The notes: generated by a model from the sequence alone, not told the origin. DNA of 17,977 nucleotides from Thioalkalivibrio nitratireducens (GCA_011390385.1 JAABSN010000063.1:1-17977); one strand, 5' to 3'; counted from the stretch's first letter, positions 1 through 6,939 are shown. Numbers and translations are program-made.

Positions 1-1189
1 CGCTCAATCGGCTCTCGAATAGCGTCCACTGCGCGTTGCGCTCGGCTGCATACAGCAGTCCGCGACCGTCGGGTGTAAAGGCGAGGTTGCGCTCGAGTCC
101 CGGGGTCTCGGTAATTCGACGTGTCGTGGCGAAGTCAAGCGACGTCACGAACACGTCGCCGCGCAGTACGAACGCGACCTCCTTGTCGTTGGGCGAGAGC
201 GCGAACTCGCTGATGCCGTCTTCGACGTCGACCTCGACGAGGCCGTCCCCGGTATCTGCCGTCAGCAATGTGATGGCCAGCGGCGCCGCGTTCTCCGGCG
301 CACCCGCGCGTGCGGGCTCGGGGGGCAGCAGATGAATCTCGCCGTCGAAACTGTAGGCCAGCGCGCCGTTGGACGCCACGCTGAGGCCGCGAACCGGGTG
401 GCGGGTATGGAAGGTGACCTGCCGGGCGCTGTCTTCGCCGCCGGCCAGCGACTGGTGCCATACGTTCAGGCTGCCCGAGCGCTCCGAGACAAAGTAGAAG
501 CCTTCACCGGCCGGGTCCCATGCCGGCGTATGGTCGTTCCACGGGTTGGTCGTGAGCCGCTCGTGCTGGCCGGTCCCGGCATCGAGCAGCCAGATGTCGC
601 GCGCAAACGGCGAGTCATCGTGCTTGCGGTAGAAGCTGTCGCCCTTGTGGTCGGCATAGAGAAGACGGGTTCCGGGAGCGTCCCAGGTCGCCTGGCGCGC
701 CTCGATCGGGGTGACCTGCCGGGGCGTACCGCCGGTGATCGGGACTTCGTAGAGTTCCGGACGTCGCTGATGGGGATCGGCCGCGTGGCCGGGCGGGTCG
801 TAGCGAACGCTTTCGAACAACACGCGGCTGCCATCGCCGGAAAAGCCAGTGACAACATCGTCGGACTCATGGAAGGTCAGGCGCCGGGCCGGGCCGCCGT
901 CCTGCAGGTCCAGCAGGTAGATATCCAGCGTGCCGTTGCGGTCGCTGCTGTAGGCCAGGTGGCGGCCGTCCGGCGCCCAGTGAGGGCTCGACTCGACCGC
1001 CTCGGTCCGAGTGAGCGCAATGGCCACGCCGCCCGCGACGTCCACTCGATAGATGTCGCCAGCGTGCGTGAAGACCAGCGCATTGCCGTCAGGCGACAGG
1101 GCCGGGTCACGCAGCCAGCGTTCGCTCGCCTGTGCTTGTGTCGCGAGGGCAATCGTCAGAAAGATTGAGAAAAAAGAGAAAACTTTCAT
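1..1189 (-). CDS. Tricorn-like S41 family protease, N-terminal part (cut by window edge)
   Basis: The gene reads leftward from ATG at 1187-1189 and leaves the window, so only about 396 residues are visible. Residues 1-21 form a signal peptide (short basic start, hydrophobic core, AQA before SER), so the protein is exported. The rest is a run of PD40/TolB-type beta-propeller blades: LSPDGNALVF at about 31-40, WAPDGRHLAY at 71-80, then further blades. Around residue 330 comes ISEFALSPNDKEVAFVLRGD, a phrase I associate with tricorn homologues that carry PDZ and S41 serine-protease domains further on. The catalytic part would lie outside the window, so protease activity is inferred from family resemblance; another PD40-bearing hydrolase is possible. 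The start has only a weak ribosome site. It is divergent from the gene at 1298, with about 108 bp between. Confidence 0.8.
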   Translation of the reverse strand, partial: MKVFSFFSIFLTIALATQAQASERWLRDPALSPDGNALVFTHAGDIYRVDVAGGVAIALTRTEAVESSPHWAPDGRHLAYSSDRNGTLDIYLLDLQDGGPARRLTFHESDDVVTGFSGDGSRVLFESVRYDPPGHAADPHQRRPELYEVPITGGTPRQVTPIEARQATWDAPGTRLLYADHKGDSFYRKHDDSPFARDIWLLDAGTGQHERLTTNPWNDHTPAWDPAGEGFYFVSERSGSLNVWHQSLAGGEDSARQVTFHTRHPVRGLSVASNGALAYSFDGEIHLLPPEPARAGAPENAAPLAITLLTADTGDGLVEVDVEDGISEFALSPNDKEVAFVLRGDVFVTSLDFATTRRITETPGLERNLAFTPDGRGLLYAAERNAQWTLFESRLS

Positions 1190-1297
1190 CTTTGAATCCC
1201 GGCAGTCAACGGAGAGGCGACGGGGAGGCCGCAGCGGACACAGGGTACGCGACAATCGAGAGGGTAGCGAGGCAGCATTGCCGTTACACTCGAGGTG

Positions 1298-1807
1298 ATG
1301 AGAAATCCATTCGTTCGGATTCCGCTGACGATGCTGCTGGCCTGGCTTGCCTGGATCGCCGGATCACAGACCCTGAACACGTTGCTCAGCGATGAGGACT
1401 GGACCGACCAGTACCCGCGCAGTACCGCCACGATTGTCGATTCGCGCGTCGAGTATTCCTCGTCGACCGCCAGCTTCCGAAGCGGCACCTATAGTTGCGT
1501 GTTGATCGTGGAATGGTCGCATGAGGGCGAAGTCTTCCGCGACGAACCCGTCTGGCTGCATGGCGGCAACTCCAGCGATCGACTGGAAGAAGACTGCGGT
1601 AGAGCACGCTTTGGAGAAGAGATCGAGGTATGGATCGGCGGCACTTATGCTGCCGAGCCCTACATCCTCCAGCCCGGCAATCGCACGTCCAAACCGTTGA
1701 CGGCAATGGTCAATGCATTGCAGACGCTTTTCTTTCTCGCGATGATCTGGCTGCTCTGGCGGCCGCGTCGGCGCCGCACTGCATCAGAGCCCGAATCTGA
1801 CGGCTGA
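1298..1807 (+). CDS. DUF3592-like two-helix membrane protein
   Basis: A protein of about 169 residues with a hydrophobic helix near the N-terminus (about residues 8-30), a beta-rich middle, and a second helix near residues 137-155 (LQTLFFLAMIWLLW) followed by a basic RPRRRR stop-transfer tail. The layout of helix, soluble domain, helix, and the phrases STATIVDSRVEY and YSCVLIVEWSHEGEVF, resemble DUF3592 proteins. Their function is unknown. The middle domain probably faces the periplasm and holds two cysteines. ATG 1298 is preferred; an in-frame GTG lies directly before it at 1295, and a GAGG sits close upstream, so the exact start is uncertain. It stands alone, divergent from the tricorn-like gene. 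No catalytic motif is visible. Confidence 0.65.
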   Translation: MRNPFVRIPLTMLLAWLAWIAGSQTLNTLLSDEDWTDQYPRSTATIVDSRVEYSSSTASFRSGTYSCVLIVEWSHEGEVFRDEPVWLHGGNSSDRLEEDCGRARFGEEIEVWIGGTYAAEPYILQPGNRTSKPLTAMVNALQTLFFLAMIWLLWRPRRRRTASEPESDG

Positions 1808-1826
1808 TCTCTGAAGAGGTCGTCGG

Positions 1827-1852
1827 CCATCCGCTGACCCTTCGGCGGATGG
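1827..1852 (+). terminator. Possible stem-loop terminator after the DUF3592-like gene
   Basis: An 8-bp perfect stem (CCATCCGC at 1827-1834, GCGGATGG at 1845-1852) with a 10-nt loop lies 20 bp after the stop codon at 1807. There is no following T-run, so it is at best a weak or Rho-assisted terminator. Confidence 0.3.
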
Positions 1853-1991
1853 GCACGAGGATTGATCCCATCATCACCCCCGGAGTGCTTCCGGCGAGCC
1901 AGCGCGTAAGGCGCGTGTTGACGCCGTGATGCGTCTCCTGTATCAGTATGGCGTTGAACCCGATGTCCCGAAACTGACAGGAGAACCTGCG

Positions 1992-3239
1992 ATGTCTCTT
2001 TCCTGCGTGTCTCGATTGCTCTTGACCGGCCTGATCGCGACGCTGCTGCCGGCGTTATCTGCCGCGCAGTCCAGCACGATTACCTACCAGGGACAGCTTC
2101 GCGAGAACGGCAACCCGGTCACCGATACCGTGAACCTGCAGTTCCAGCTGTTCGATGCGCTGAGCAGCGGAAGTTCGGTGGCGGGACCGATCCAGCGATT
2201 GAACTGGCCGGTCGAGGACGGGCTGTTTCAGGTCGAGCTCGATTTTGGTGCCGACGCGTTTGCCGGCGGCGAGCGTTTCCTGCAGGTTGTCGTCAACGGC
2301 GCGCCGCTGAGCCCGCGGCAACGCCTCACGTCCGTGCCGTTTGCGCTGCGAGCGGGCGAGACTGTCGCTGGAGCGGTCGGCAGCACCGAGATCGATTCGA
2401 GCCAGGTTCAGCTGCGCATTACCGGGACTTGTCCTTCGGGACAGTACGTGCAGGCCATCAATGAAAACGGGTCCGTCGTCTGCGATATCGATGGCGGCGC
2501 CAGCGGCGAGGCAGGCTGGAGCCTGACCGGGAATGCCGGCACCGATCCGAACACCAACTTCATCGGCAGCACGGATGCACAGGCGCTGGAGTTTAGAACG
2601 GATGGCGCTCGCACTCTCCGGCTGGAGCCCAGCGATGTGTTGTTGAATGGCGTTCCGATCACGGTCAATGTCATCGCGGGGTCGTCTGCGAACGAAGTTC
2701 TGGACGGGGTTCGTGGTGCGACGATTGCCGGTGGTGGATTGCCGGCCGGTGATCCAGACCCGGATTTTGCGTTCGATAATCCCAATCGGGTCACCGATCA
2801 TTACGGCTCCATTGGAGGAGGGTATGGCAACCGGACTGGAAATGACAATGCCGATGGAAGCGATGCAGCGTTCAACACCGTCGGTGGTGGAGTGTCCAAC
2901 GTCGCGAGCGGCCGATCAACCACGGTCAGTGGCGGTGAAGAGAATAGCGCAAGCAGTTCGGGTAGCACGGTCGGCGGCGGTATCCGGAACAACGGCGTGG
3001 GCACAGACAGCACCGTAGGCGGGGGAATCGCCAATACCGCCAGTGGCTCCCGGAGCACTGTTTCGGGAGGTGTCGAGAATCAGTCCGATGGAACCGGAAG
3101 TACGATTGGCGGCGGCGCCGCGAACGAAGCCAGTAACCTCTATGCAACGGTCAGCGGAGGGTTTCAGAACACCGCCAGTGCGGATGGAAGCATCGTGGTG
3201 GGCTGGCGGATTCTTGGCGAAGGTTCGTCCCGGTCGTGA
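1992..3239 (+). CDS. Exported YadA-head/S74 protein, N-terminal part (gene frameshifted)
   Basis: This is the 5' part of a gene that continues in another frame to 4146. ATG 1992 is chosen because ACAGGAGA (1976-1983) is a good ribosome site and because it starts a clear signal peptide (MSLSCVSRLLLTGLIATLL, then ALSAA). Starts at 1926 or 1929 would place 21-22 non-signal residues in front. The mature protein opens with STITYQGQLRENGNPVTDTV, a common beginning of exported beta-rich proteins of this type. A short CPSGQYVQAINENGSVVC module follows near residues 140-157. Residues from about 296 on are seven 15-residue YadA-like head repeats. The frame then runs into 11 unrelated residues and a TGA at 3237-3239. 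Removing one base near 3204 joins it to the C-terminal S74 part, giving about 717 residues. Whether this is a mutation, an assembly error or recoding cannot be told here. Confidence 0.75.
   Translation: MSLSCVSRLLLTGLIATLLPALSAAQSSTITYQGQLRENGNPVTDTVNLQFQLFDALSSGSSVAGPIQRLNWPVEDGLFQVELDFGADAFAGGERFLQVVVNGAPLSPRQRLTSVPFALRAGETVAGAVGSTEIDSSQVQLRITGTCPSGQYVQAINENGSVVCDIDGGASGEAGWSLTGNAGTDPNTNFIGSTDAQALEFRTDGARTLRLEPSDVLLNGVPITVNVIAGSSANEVLDGVRGATIAGGGLPAGDPDPDFAFDNPNRVTDHYGSIGGGYGNRTGNDNADGSDAAFNTVGGGVSNVASGRSTTVSGGEENSASSSGSTVGGGIRNNGVGTDSTVGGGIANTASGSRSTVSGGVENQSDGTGSTIGGGAANEASNLYATVSGGFQNTASADGSIVVGWRILGEGSSRS
2877..3191 (+). repeat. Seven tandem 45-bp units encoding YadA-like 15-residue head repeats
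   Basis: In the translated frame, each unit is 15 residues and begins T-[VI]-[SG]-G-G, followed by an Asn at position 8, for example TVGGGIANTASGSRS and TVSGGVENQSDGTGS. Seven units fill 2877-3191 without gaps; the next unit begins IVVGG and is interrupted by the frameshift. The units are diverged at DNA level but keep the Gly-Gly and Asn positions. This is the pattern of left-handed beta-roll trimeric head repeats. Confidence 0.75.
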
Positions 3240-4146
3240 TTCCGGTGCTGCCGGAGAGGGTTGCAACGGCGTCGAAATCAACGATCGGGTGTCGGGTGAC
3301 GCCGGGACTTTCGTTTGGTCTGATGGCGATGAAGTTTTCACGTCGACCGGGAGATTCCAGTTTCTGGTGCGGGCACGAGGCGGTTTCGGTCTCAATACGA
3401 ACGCGCCGCAGACTCAGTTCCACGTTCTCGGAGGCTCCCGAACCACCGAAAGAGATTTCTGGCAGATCATTGCCGAAGGTGACGAGACATCAGGCCTTGC
3501 AGGCACAGGTGCTGGCATCTCCTTCATTGGCAACGATGGAAGTTCCACTCGCCGTCTCTGGGGTCATATTGAAAATGTCAAGGAAAATTCAACCCCGGGC
3601 GATGTTCGGTCGCAGATGAGTTTCTACACGCGAGGGCCTGGCGGGGCGTTTCCAGTCGAGCGGCTGCGAATTGACTCCAATGGAGCCATAACCACACCCA
3701 ATGGCTCGTTTACTACTGCCTCGGACCAGCGGCTCAAGGAAAAGATTCAACCGTTGACCGAATCGCTCAATACCCTTCTTGCTCTGGAGGGCGTGCGTTT
3801 TCGCTACCGGGAAGATCTTGCTCCGTTTGGCGACACCAAGCCGCGCATGGGCTTTGTCGCCCAGCAGGTCGAGCAGGTGTTGCCGGAGTGGGTGAGCGAG
3901 AACGGCGAGGGTTACAAGCAGATCACGCCGACCGGTTTCCGGGCGCTGGCAGTGGAGGCCATGCGCGAGTTGCGTAGCGAGCAGCAGAAAGCCATCGCGC
4001 ATCTGGAGCAGGAGAATGCGGGTCTCCGCTCGCAGCTGGCTGCGCTGCAGGACCGGCAGGAGACCGAGCTGGCCGATCTTCGCGCCGAACTGGCGATGCT
4101 GCGTGACCTTCTGGCGCCCCGGATCGCCGAGGCCAGCGCGCAATGA
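3205..4146 (+). CDS. S74 (endosialidase-type) intramolecular chaperone, C-terminal part of the frameshifted gene
   Basis: This continues the gene beginning at 1992, one frame over. It has no credible start of its own, and the same frame upstream of about 3204 is nonsense relative to the repeats. After a linker (GDAGTFVWSDGDEVF, typical of the end of YadA-like heads) it holds a stalk region and then a peptidase S74 domain. SDQRLKEKI at 3721 supplies the Ser and Lys (about residues 577 and 582 of the joined protein) that in phage tailspikes cut the chaperone off after trimer assembly. PRMGFVAQQVEQVLPEWV is the other hallmark. From about residue 657 a heptad-rich coiled coil (LEQENAGLRSQLAALQ) ends the protein. 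The stop codon overlaps the ATG of the next gene. There are no phage genes around it, so a host surface protein is more likely than a tail fibre. Confidence 0.75.
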   Translation, partial: GGFLAKVRPGRDSGAAGEGCNGVEINDRVSGDAGTFVWSDGDEVFTSTGRFQFLVRARGGFGLNTNAPQTQFHVLGGSRTTERDFWQIIAEGDETSGLAGTGAGISFIGNDGSSTRRLWGHIENVKENSTPGDVRSQMSFYTRGPGGAFPVERLRIDSNGAITTPNGSFTTASDQRLKEKIQPLTESLNTLLALEGVRFRYREDLAPFGDTKPRMGFVAQQVEQVLPEWVSENGEGYKQITPTGFRALAVEAMRELRSEQQKAIAHLEQENAGLRSQLAALQDRQETELADLRAELAMLRDLLAPRIAEASAQ

Positions 4147-4463
4147 ACGCCGTCCGCAATCGACGTGCGGTTCCGCGATCAGCCGGGGTGATTCGCATGC
4201 TGCGCGGCGCGGTGTTGTTCTTGGTGCTTTTGCCAGCGGTCGTGTCGCCGCAGTACGCGCTCGACTGGTACACGCTGGACGGCGGTGGCGAAGTGCTTTC
4301 CGAGACCGCGGACGGTCGCTGGCAGCTCTCCGGCACCTTGGGCCAGTGGGATGCCAGCGGACTGGCCGAGCTGGCCGGTGCCGGTTATTCGCTCAGCGGC
4401 GGCTTCTGGCCCGTCACGATTGCCGAAACCGACCTCCTGTTCAAGGACGGTTTCGAGAACTGA
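4143..4463 (+). CDS. Small exported beta-rich protein with C-terminal DGFE tail
   Basis: A protein of 106 residues. ATG 4143 overlaps the preceding stop codon (ATGA), suggesting translational coupling to the S74-protein gene; GTG 4188 and ATG 4197 (after GGGGTG) are alternative starts that still keep the signal sequence. The N-terminus is Arg-rich, then LRGAVLFLVLLPAVVS is an export signal. The mature part, YALDWYTLDGGGEVL ... WQLSGTLGQWDAS ... YSLSGGFWPV, matches a pattern I recognise from many unnamed exported proteins (GGG, SGTIGQ-like, GGFW). It ends in DLLFKDGFEN, a tail also seen on the large protein ending at 17690. The function is unknown. There is no C-terminal membrane helix or Arg cluster, so it is not a PEP-CTERM or LPXTG-type anchor. 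Confidence 0.7.
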   Translation: MNAVRNRRAVPRSAGVIRMLRGAVLFLVLLPAVVSPQYALDWYTLDGGGEVLSETADGRWQLSGTLGQWDASGLAELAGAGYSLSGGFWPVTIAETDLLFKDGFEN

Positions 4464-4467
4464 GGGC

Positions 4468-4515
4468 TGCCAGGTCCCGATTCGGGAGGTGGGCGATCGA
4501 AACCGGGACCTGGCA
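4468..4515. terminator. 12-bp inverted repeat between convergent genes, possible bidirectional terminator
   Basis: TGCCAGGTCCCG (4468-4479) pairs perfectly with CGGGACCTGGCA (4504-4515) across a 24-nt loop; a smaller CCCGATTCGGG hairpin nests at the left arm. It lies between stop codons at 4463 and 4526 of convergent genes, the right place for a shared terminator. There is no T-run on either strand. Confidence 0.45.
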
Positions 4516-4525
4516 ACGCGGCGAA

Positions 4526-4903
4526 CTATTGCTGGCTGCCGCTGGGAACCGGAATCACGTAGCTCCCGATGTACTTGCGATGCTTGTCGGTGATCGCATC
4601 CGTGATGCCGAAATCAAGGAACACTGCGCTGGCGACAATCTTTGCACCCATTTCGCTTTCGATGGCGCCAACCGCTTCGTAGCCGCCTGCCGTCGTGCAC
4701 TTGTAGCGCAGGGCGTCATCGGACTTTCTGACTTCGACCACGGCGGGGATATCGGATTTCCAGATGCCGCGCTTGTTTTCCAGCGTGCACTGGCCATTGG
4801 AACCATCGCTGAAGGAGAAGGCGATCGGTGTCATCGCGTCTTCGGTCAATGTCGCACAGCCTGCTGCAGAAACCAGTAATGCAGCGATCAAGACTCTTTT
4901 CAT
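4526..4903 (-). CDS. Small predicted outer-membrane lipoprotein of unknown function
   Basis: A protein of 125 residues from ATG at 4901-4903, preceded on its strand by AGAGAGAA as a ribosome site. Upstream in-frame starts as far as 5017 would put 38 polar residues before the signal sequence and are unlikely. MKRVLIAALLVSAAGC is a lipoprotein signal; lipidation would be at Cys16, and Ala at +2 predicts outer-membrane sorting. The mature part includes IAFSFSDGSNGQCTLENKRG, YKCTTAGGYEAVG and a hydrophobic IVASAVFLDFGITDAI, with two further cysteines that could pair. The sequence looks like a conserved family, but I cannot name it. It is convergent with the DGFE-tailed gene and shows no partner. 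Confidence 0.7.
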   Translation of the reverse strand: MKRVLIAALLVSAAGCATLTEDAMTPIAFSFSDGSNGQCTLENKRGIWKSDIPAVVEVRKSDDALRYKCTTAGGYEAVGAIESEMGAKIVASAVFLDFGITDAITDKHRKYIGSYVIPVPSGSQQ

Positions 4904-5142
4904 GTTGCTGTTCTCTCTGTTGGTTGTTTTTCGCAGATGCGAAGTCAAGTGGCCGCGGGTAGGTTCAGCGGAAACATCGGATGCGTCGAAAGCCACCTGC
5001 GGCGACGCATTATGCATTGCTTTTCATCGCCTGGTTCGATTCGGCCAGGAACGCTGTATGCGCGGCCTGCACAGAAAGAACCGGCAGGCGGCGACAGGTC
5101 GGGGAACGCGAAATGGCTCTTGCCGTGGCCGGCAATCGTGGC

Positions 5143-5151
5143 TGGTACAAT
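5143..5151 (+). promoter_or_regulatory. Candidate extended -10 promoter element for the FKBP gene
   Basis: TGG-TACAAT is an extended -10 (TGn plus 5 of 6 matches to TATAAT), 74 bp upstream of ATG 5226. A TTGCCG at 5120-5125 is 20 bp away, too far for a standard -35, so the call rests on the extended -10 alone. Confidence 0.4.
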
Positions 5152-5225
5152 CCCGCGCTGACGAGCAATCCGGCAGTCTCGCGCTCGCGACCCCTGCCGA
5201 CTCAATCCCAACTCGAGGAGTTTTT

Positions 5226-5900
5226 ATGTTGAACCGTCTGATCAAGACTGTCCTGCCGGCGCTGTGTCTGCTAGGCGCATCGGCGCATGCTGCTGTCCCG
5301 GAAACCGAGGACGACAAGACGCTGTATGCGCTCGGCATGCTGATCAGCCAGAACCTGGCCAATCTGAACCTGTCGGCCGAAGAGCTGGAACTGGTCAAAT
5401 CGGGCATGACCGACAGCCTGATGGGTAATGACACGCACGGCGTCAATCCGGCCGAATACCAGCAGAAGCTGCAGGAGCGCGTCCAGGCCCAGGCGGCCGA
5501 AAGAGCGGCTGCCGAAGAGGCGGCCGGAGCCGAGTTCCTGGCCGCGGCCGCGGCCGAGTCCGGTGCGGTGACGACCGATTCAGGCCTGATCTACACCGTC
5601 ATCGAAGAAGGCAGCGGCACCAGTCCGGAAGCCAGCGACCGGGTTCGCGTGCATTACCACGGCATGTTGCGCGACGGCACGGTGTTCGACAGCTCGGTCG
5701 ACCGCGGCGAGCCGGCCACGTTCGGCCTGAGCCAGGTCATCCCGTGCTGGACCGAGGGGGTCAGCATGATGAAGGTCGGCGGCAAGAGCCGGCTGGTCTG
5801 CCCGCCGGACATTGCCTACGGCGATCGTGCGGCCGGTCGGATCCCCCCGGGATCGGTGCTGAGCTTTGAAGTCGAACTGCTCGAAATCGTCTCCGACTGA
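5226..5900 (+). CDS. Periplasmic FKBP-type peptidyl-prolyl cis-trans isomerase (FkpA/Mip-like)
   Basis: A protein of 224 residues. It would catalyse cis-trans isomerisation of X-Pro bonds and assist folding in the envelope. ATG 5226 follows a strong GAGGAG with a 5-nt spacer. Residues 1-22 are a signal peptide ending AHA. Residues about 26-110 are the FKBP N-terminal dimerisation domain (DDKTLYALGMLISQNL), ending in a long Ala/Glu helix. Residues about 118-222 are the FKBP core with the usual pocket: VHYHG (Tyr144), FDSS (Phe154, Asp155), VI-x2-W (Val171, Ile172, Trp175), IAYG (Tyr198) and FEVELLEI. This domain order is that of FkpA and Mip. Cys174 and Cys192 could form a disulfide. It appears to be transcribed alone, as yegP downstream has its own promoter. 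Confidence 0.92.
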   Translation: MLNRLIKTVLPALCLLGASAHAAVPETEDDKTLYALGMLISQNLANLNLSAEELELVKSGMTDSLMGNDTHGVNPAEYQQKLQERVQAQAAERAAAEEAAGAEFLAAAAAESGAVTTDSGLIYTVIEEGSGTSPEASDRVRVHYHGMLRDGTVFDSSVDRGEPATFGLSQVIPCWTEGVSMMKVGGKSRLVCPPDIAYGDRAAGRIPPGSVLSFEVELLEIVSD

Positions 5901-5922
5901 TTCTTGCAGGCGCCTCGGGCGG

Positions 5923-5952
5923 TTGAATTCCGCTCCGGGCTCTGCGTATACT
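5923..5952 (+). promoter_or_regulatory. Candidate sigma70 promoter for the yegP homologue
   Basis: TTGAAT (5923-5928) and TATACT (5947-5952) are separated by 18 bp: 4 of 6 and 5 of 6 consensus matches. It lies 22 bp after the FKBP stop codon. Transcription would begin near 5959, giving yegP a leader of roughly 190 nt. Confidence 0.5.
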
Positions 5953-5985
5953 TTCGGCGTCCGTTCACGGGCTTTATTATTCGTT

Positions 5986-6020
5986 ATTCACCCGGCAATC
6001 AAATAGATTGCCGGGTGAAT
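5986..6020 (+). repeat. Perfect 15-bp hairpin in the yegP leader
   Basis: ATTCACCCGGCAATC (5986-6000) and GATTGCCGGGTGAAT (6006-6020) are exact reverse complements with a 5-nt AAATA loop. No T-run follows, so a terminator is unlikely in this form. It lies inside the predicted leader between the promoter at 5923-5952 and ATG 6148. It could be an mRNA stabiliser, a regulatory structure or a REP-type element. Confidence 0.7.
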
Positions 6021-6053
6021 GCCCCGCCGGAACGGCCGGGACCGCGAAGCGAA

Positions 6054-6082
6054 GGCATTTGCGGACATGCGCCGCAAATGCC
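6054..6082 (+). repeat. Second perfect hairpin (11 bp) in the yegP leader
   Basis: GGCATTTGCGG (6054-6064) and CCGCAAATGCC (6072-6082) are exact reverse complements with a 7-nt loop. Further out, TATTCGTT (5978-5985) can pair with AACGAATA (6086-6093), which would enclose both hairpins in one larger fold. Confidence 0.65.
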
Positions 6083-6147
6083 GTGCAACGAATACCGTAG
6101 GAATTTCGTTGCCGGATTAATAAATTGAAAACAGAGGTAGATAAGCA

Positions 6148-6480
6148 ATGGCTGGAAAGTTCGAGCTGAAGAAAACAGACAGCGGCAAGTTCATGTTCAA
6201 TCTCAAGGCAGGCAATGGGCAGGTCATCCTGAGCAGCCAGCTCTATGCGTCCAAGTCATCGGCCGAAAACGGGATCGAGTCCGTGCGCAAGAACTGTGCC
6301 GACGATGCGCGCTTCGAGCGCAAGGTCTCCAGCAAGGGTGAGCCGTATTTCAGCCTCACGGCGACCAATGGCCAGAATATCGGCAAGTCGGAAACCTACT
6401 CCAGCGAGTCCGCGATGGAAAACGGTATCGCGTCAGTCAAGAAGAACGCGCCTGACGCCAAGGTCGAAGACATCAGCTGA
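6148..6480 (+). CDS. yegP: YegP homologue, two DUF1508 repeats
   Basis: A protein of 110 residues, the same length as E. coli YegP as I recall it, and similar throughout. It is two tandem DUF1508 repeats of about 50 residues: FELKKTDSGKFMFNLKAGNG with AENGIESVRKN, then FERKVSSKGEPYFSLTATNG with MENGIASVKKN. DUF1508 proteins are small, probably cytosolic, and have no established activity. ATG 6148 has AGAGGTAG at 6133-6140 as its ribosome site. There is no signal peptide. The gene is preceded by its own likely promoter and an unusually structured leader, so its expression may be controlled after transcription starts; that is inference. It is convergent with the YidB-like gene. Confidence 0.9.
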   Translation: MAGKFELKKTDSGKFMFNLKAGNGQVILSSQLYASKSSAENGIESVRKNCADDARFERKVSSKGEPYFSLTATNGQNIGKSETYSSESAMENGIASVKKNAPDAKVEDIS

Positions 6481-6494
6481 CCGATTTCGGACCG

Positions 6495-6523
6495 GGGACG
6501 TCACGGGCCACGCCGGGCGTCCC
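6495..6523. terminator. Weak GC stem-loop between yegP and the convergent YidB-like gene
   Basis: GGGACG (6495-6500) pairs with CGTCCC (6518-6523) around a GC-rich loop, just after the yegP stop and touching the stop codon of the convergent gene. There is no T-run; support is mostly positional. Confidence 0.25.
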
Positions 6524-6939
6524 TACTTGAAGAAAGACCTGGCAGCCCCTGCCAGGCCGCCGAGGCCGCCGGCCTGTTCCAGCAGACTCCCGCCGCTGCT
6601 CGCCTTGTCCATGACCTGCGGAAGCACGTCGGCAAGCCCTTCGGCCGCGGTGCCCGTGTCGGTGCCGATCTGACCGGCAAACGAACCCAGCCGACCTTCG
6701 CCGAACAGGCTCATGATGCTTTCGGCGGAAATCGAATCGTTGGCGCCATCCCCGAGCCAGGAATCCAGAATGCTGCCGAGGTTGCCGCTGGACGCCATGC
6801 GTTGCGCAATTCCGGCGAAATCGATATTGCCCGCTCCGTCGCCCAGCAGCGAGGAAATGGCTTTGGCGATGGTCTCCCGGTCGATCGAAAGACCGAGTTT
6901 TTCCGAGAGCAGTTGAGCGGCGAGATGTGTCAGGTCCAT
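6523..6939 (-). CDS. YidB-like DUF937 family protein
   Basis: A protein of 138 residues beginning at ATG 6937-6939, with an excellent AAGGAGA ribosome site 8 nt upstream. It matches the YidB/DUF937 pattern: a short amphipathic helix and LLSEKLGL at the start, ISSLLGDGAGNIDFAGIAQR, then LGSILDSWLGDGANDSISAE and IMSLFGEGRLGSFAGQIGTD, followed by LADVLPQVMDKASSGG and a Gly/Ala-rich end (LGGLAGAARSFFK). These are alpha-helical proteins without signal peptides and with no firmly established function. It lies 100 bp downstream of the YjgR-like gene on the same strand, so the two may be co-transcribed. Confidence 0.85.
   Translation of the reverse strand: MDLTHLAAQLLSEKLGLSIDRETIAKAISSLLGDGAGNIDFAGIAQRMASSGNLGSILDSWLGDGANDSISAESIMSLFGEGRLGSFAGQIGTDTGTAAEGLADVLPQVMDKASSGGSLLEQAGGLGGLAGAARSFFK

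Noticed and set aside
332..1168. 278-codon plus-strand open frame opposite the tricorn-like gene
   Set aside because: The minus strand has a signal peptide and repeated propeller motifs; the plus frame has neither motifs nor a ribosome site.
2877..3191. CRISPR-like or satellite repeat
   Set aside because: The 45-bp periodicity is coding and diverged at DNA level; conservation is in the Gly-Gly and Asn codons, not in an exact repeat with spacers.
3192..3239. Programmed ribosomal frameshifting as the explanation for the split S74 gene
   Set aside because: I see no slippery run, strong stop context or obvious stimulatory hairpin, so a mutation or sequence error is the simpler reading.
4413..4463. 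PEP-CTERM, LPXTG or autotransporter anchor at the end of the small exported protein
   Set aside because: There is no transmembrane helix, Arg cluster or LPXTG, and the protein is far too short for a beta-barrel.
5904..6128. 74-codon open frame between the FKBP and yegP genes
   Set aside because: It spans the two perfect hairpins and the likely promoter, has no ribosome site, and its product looks random.
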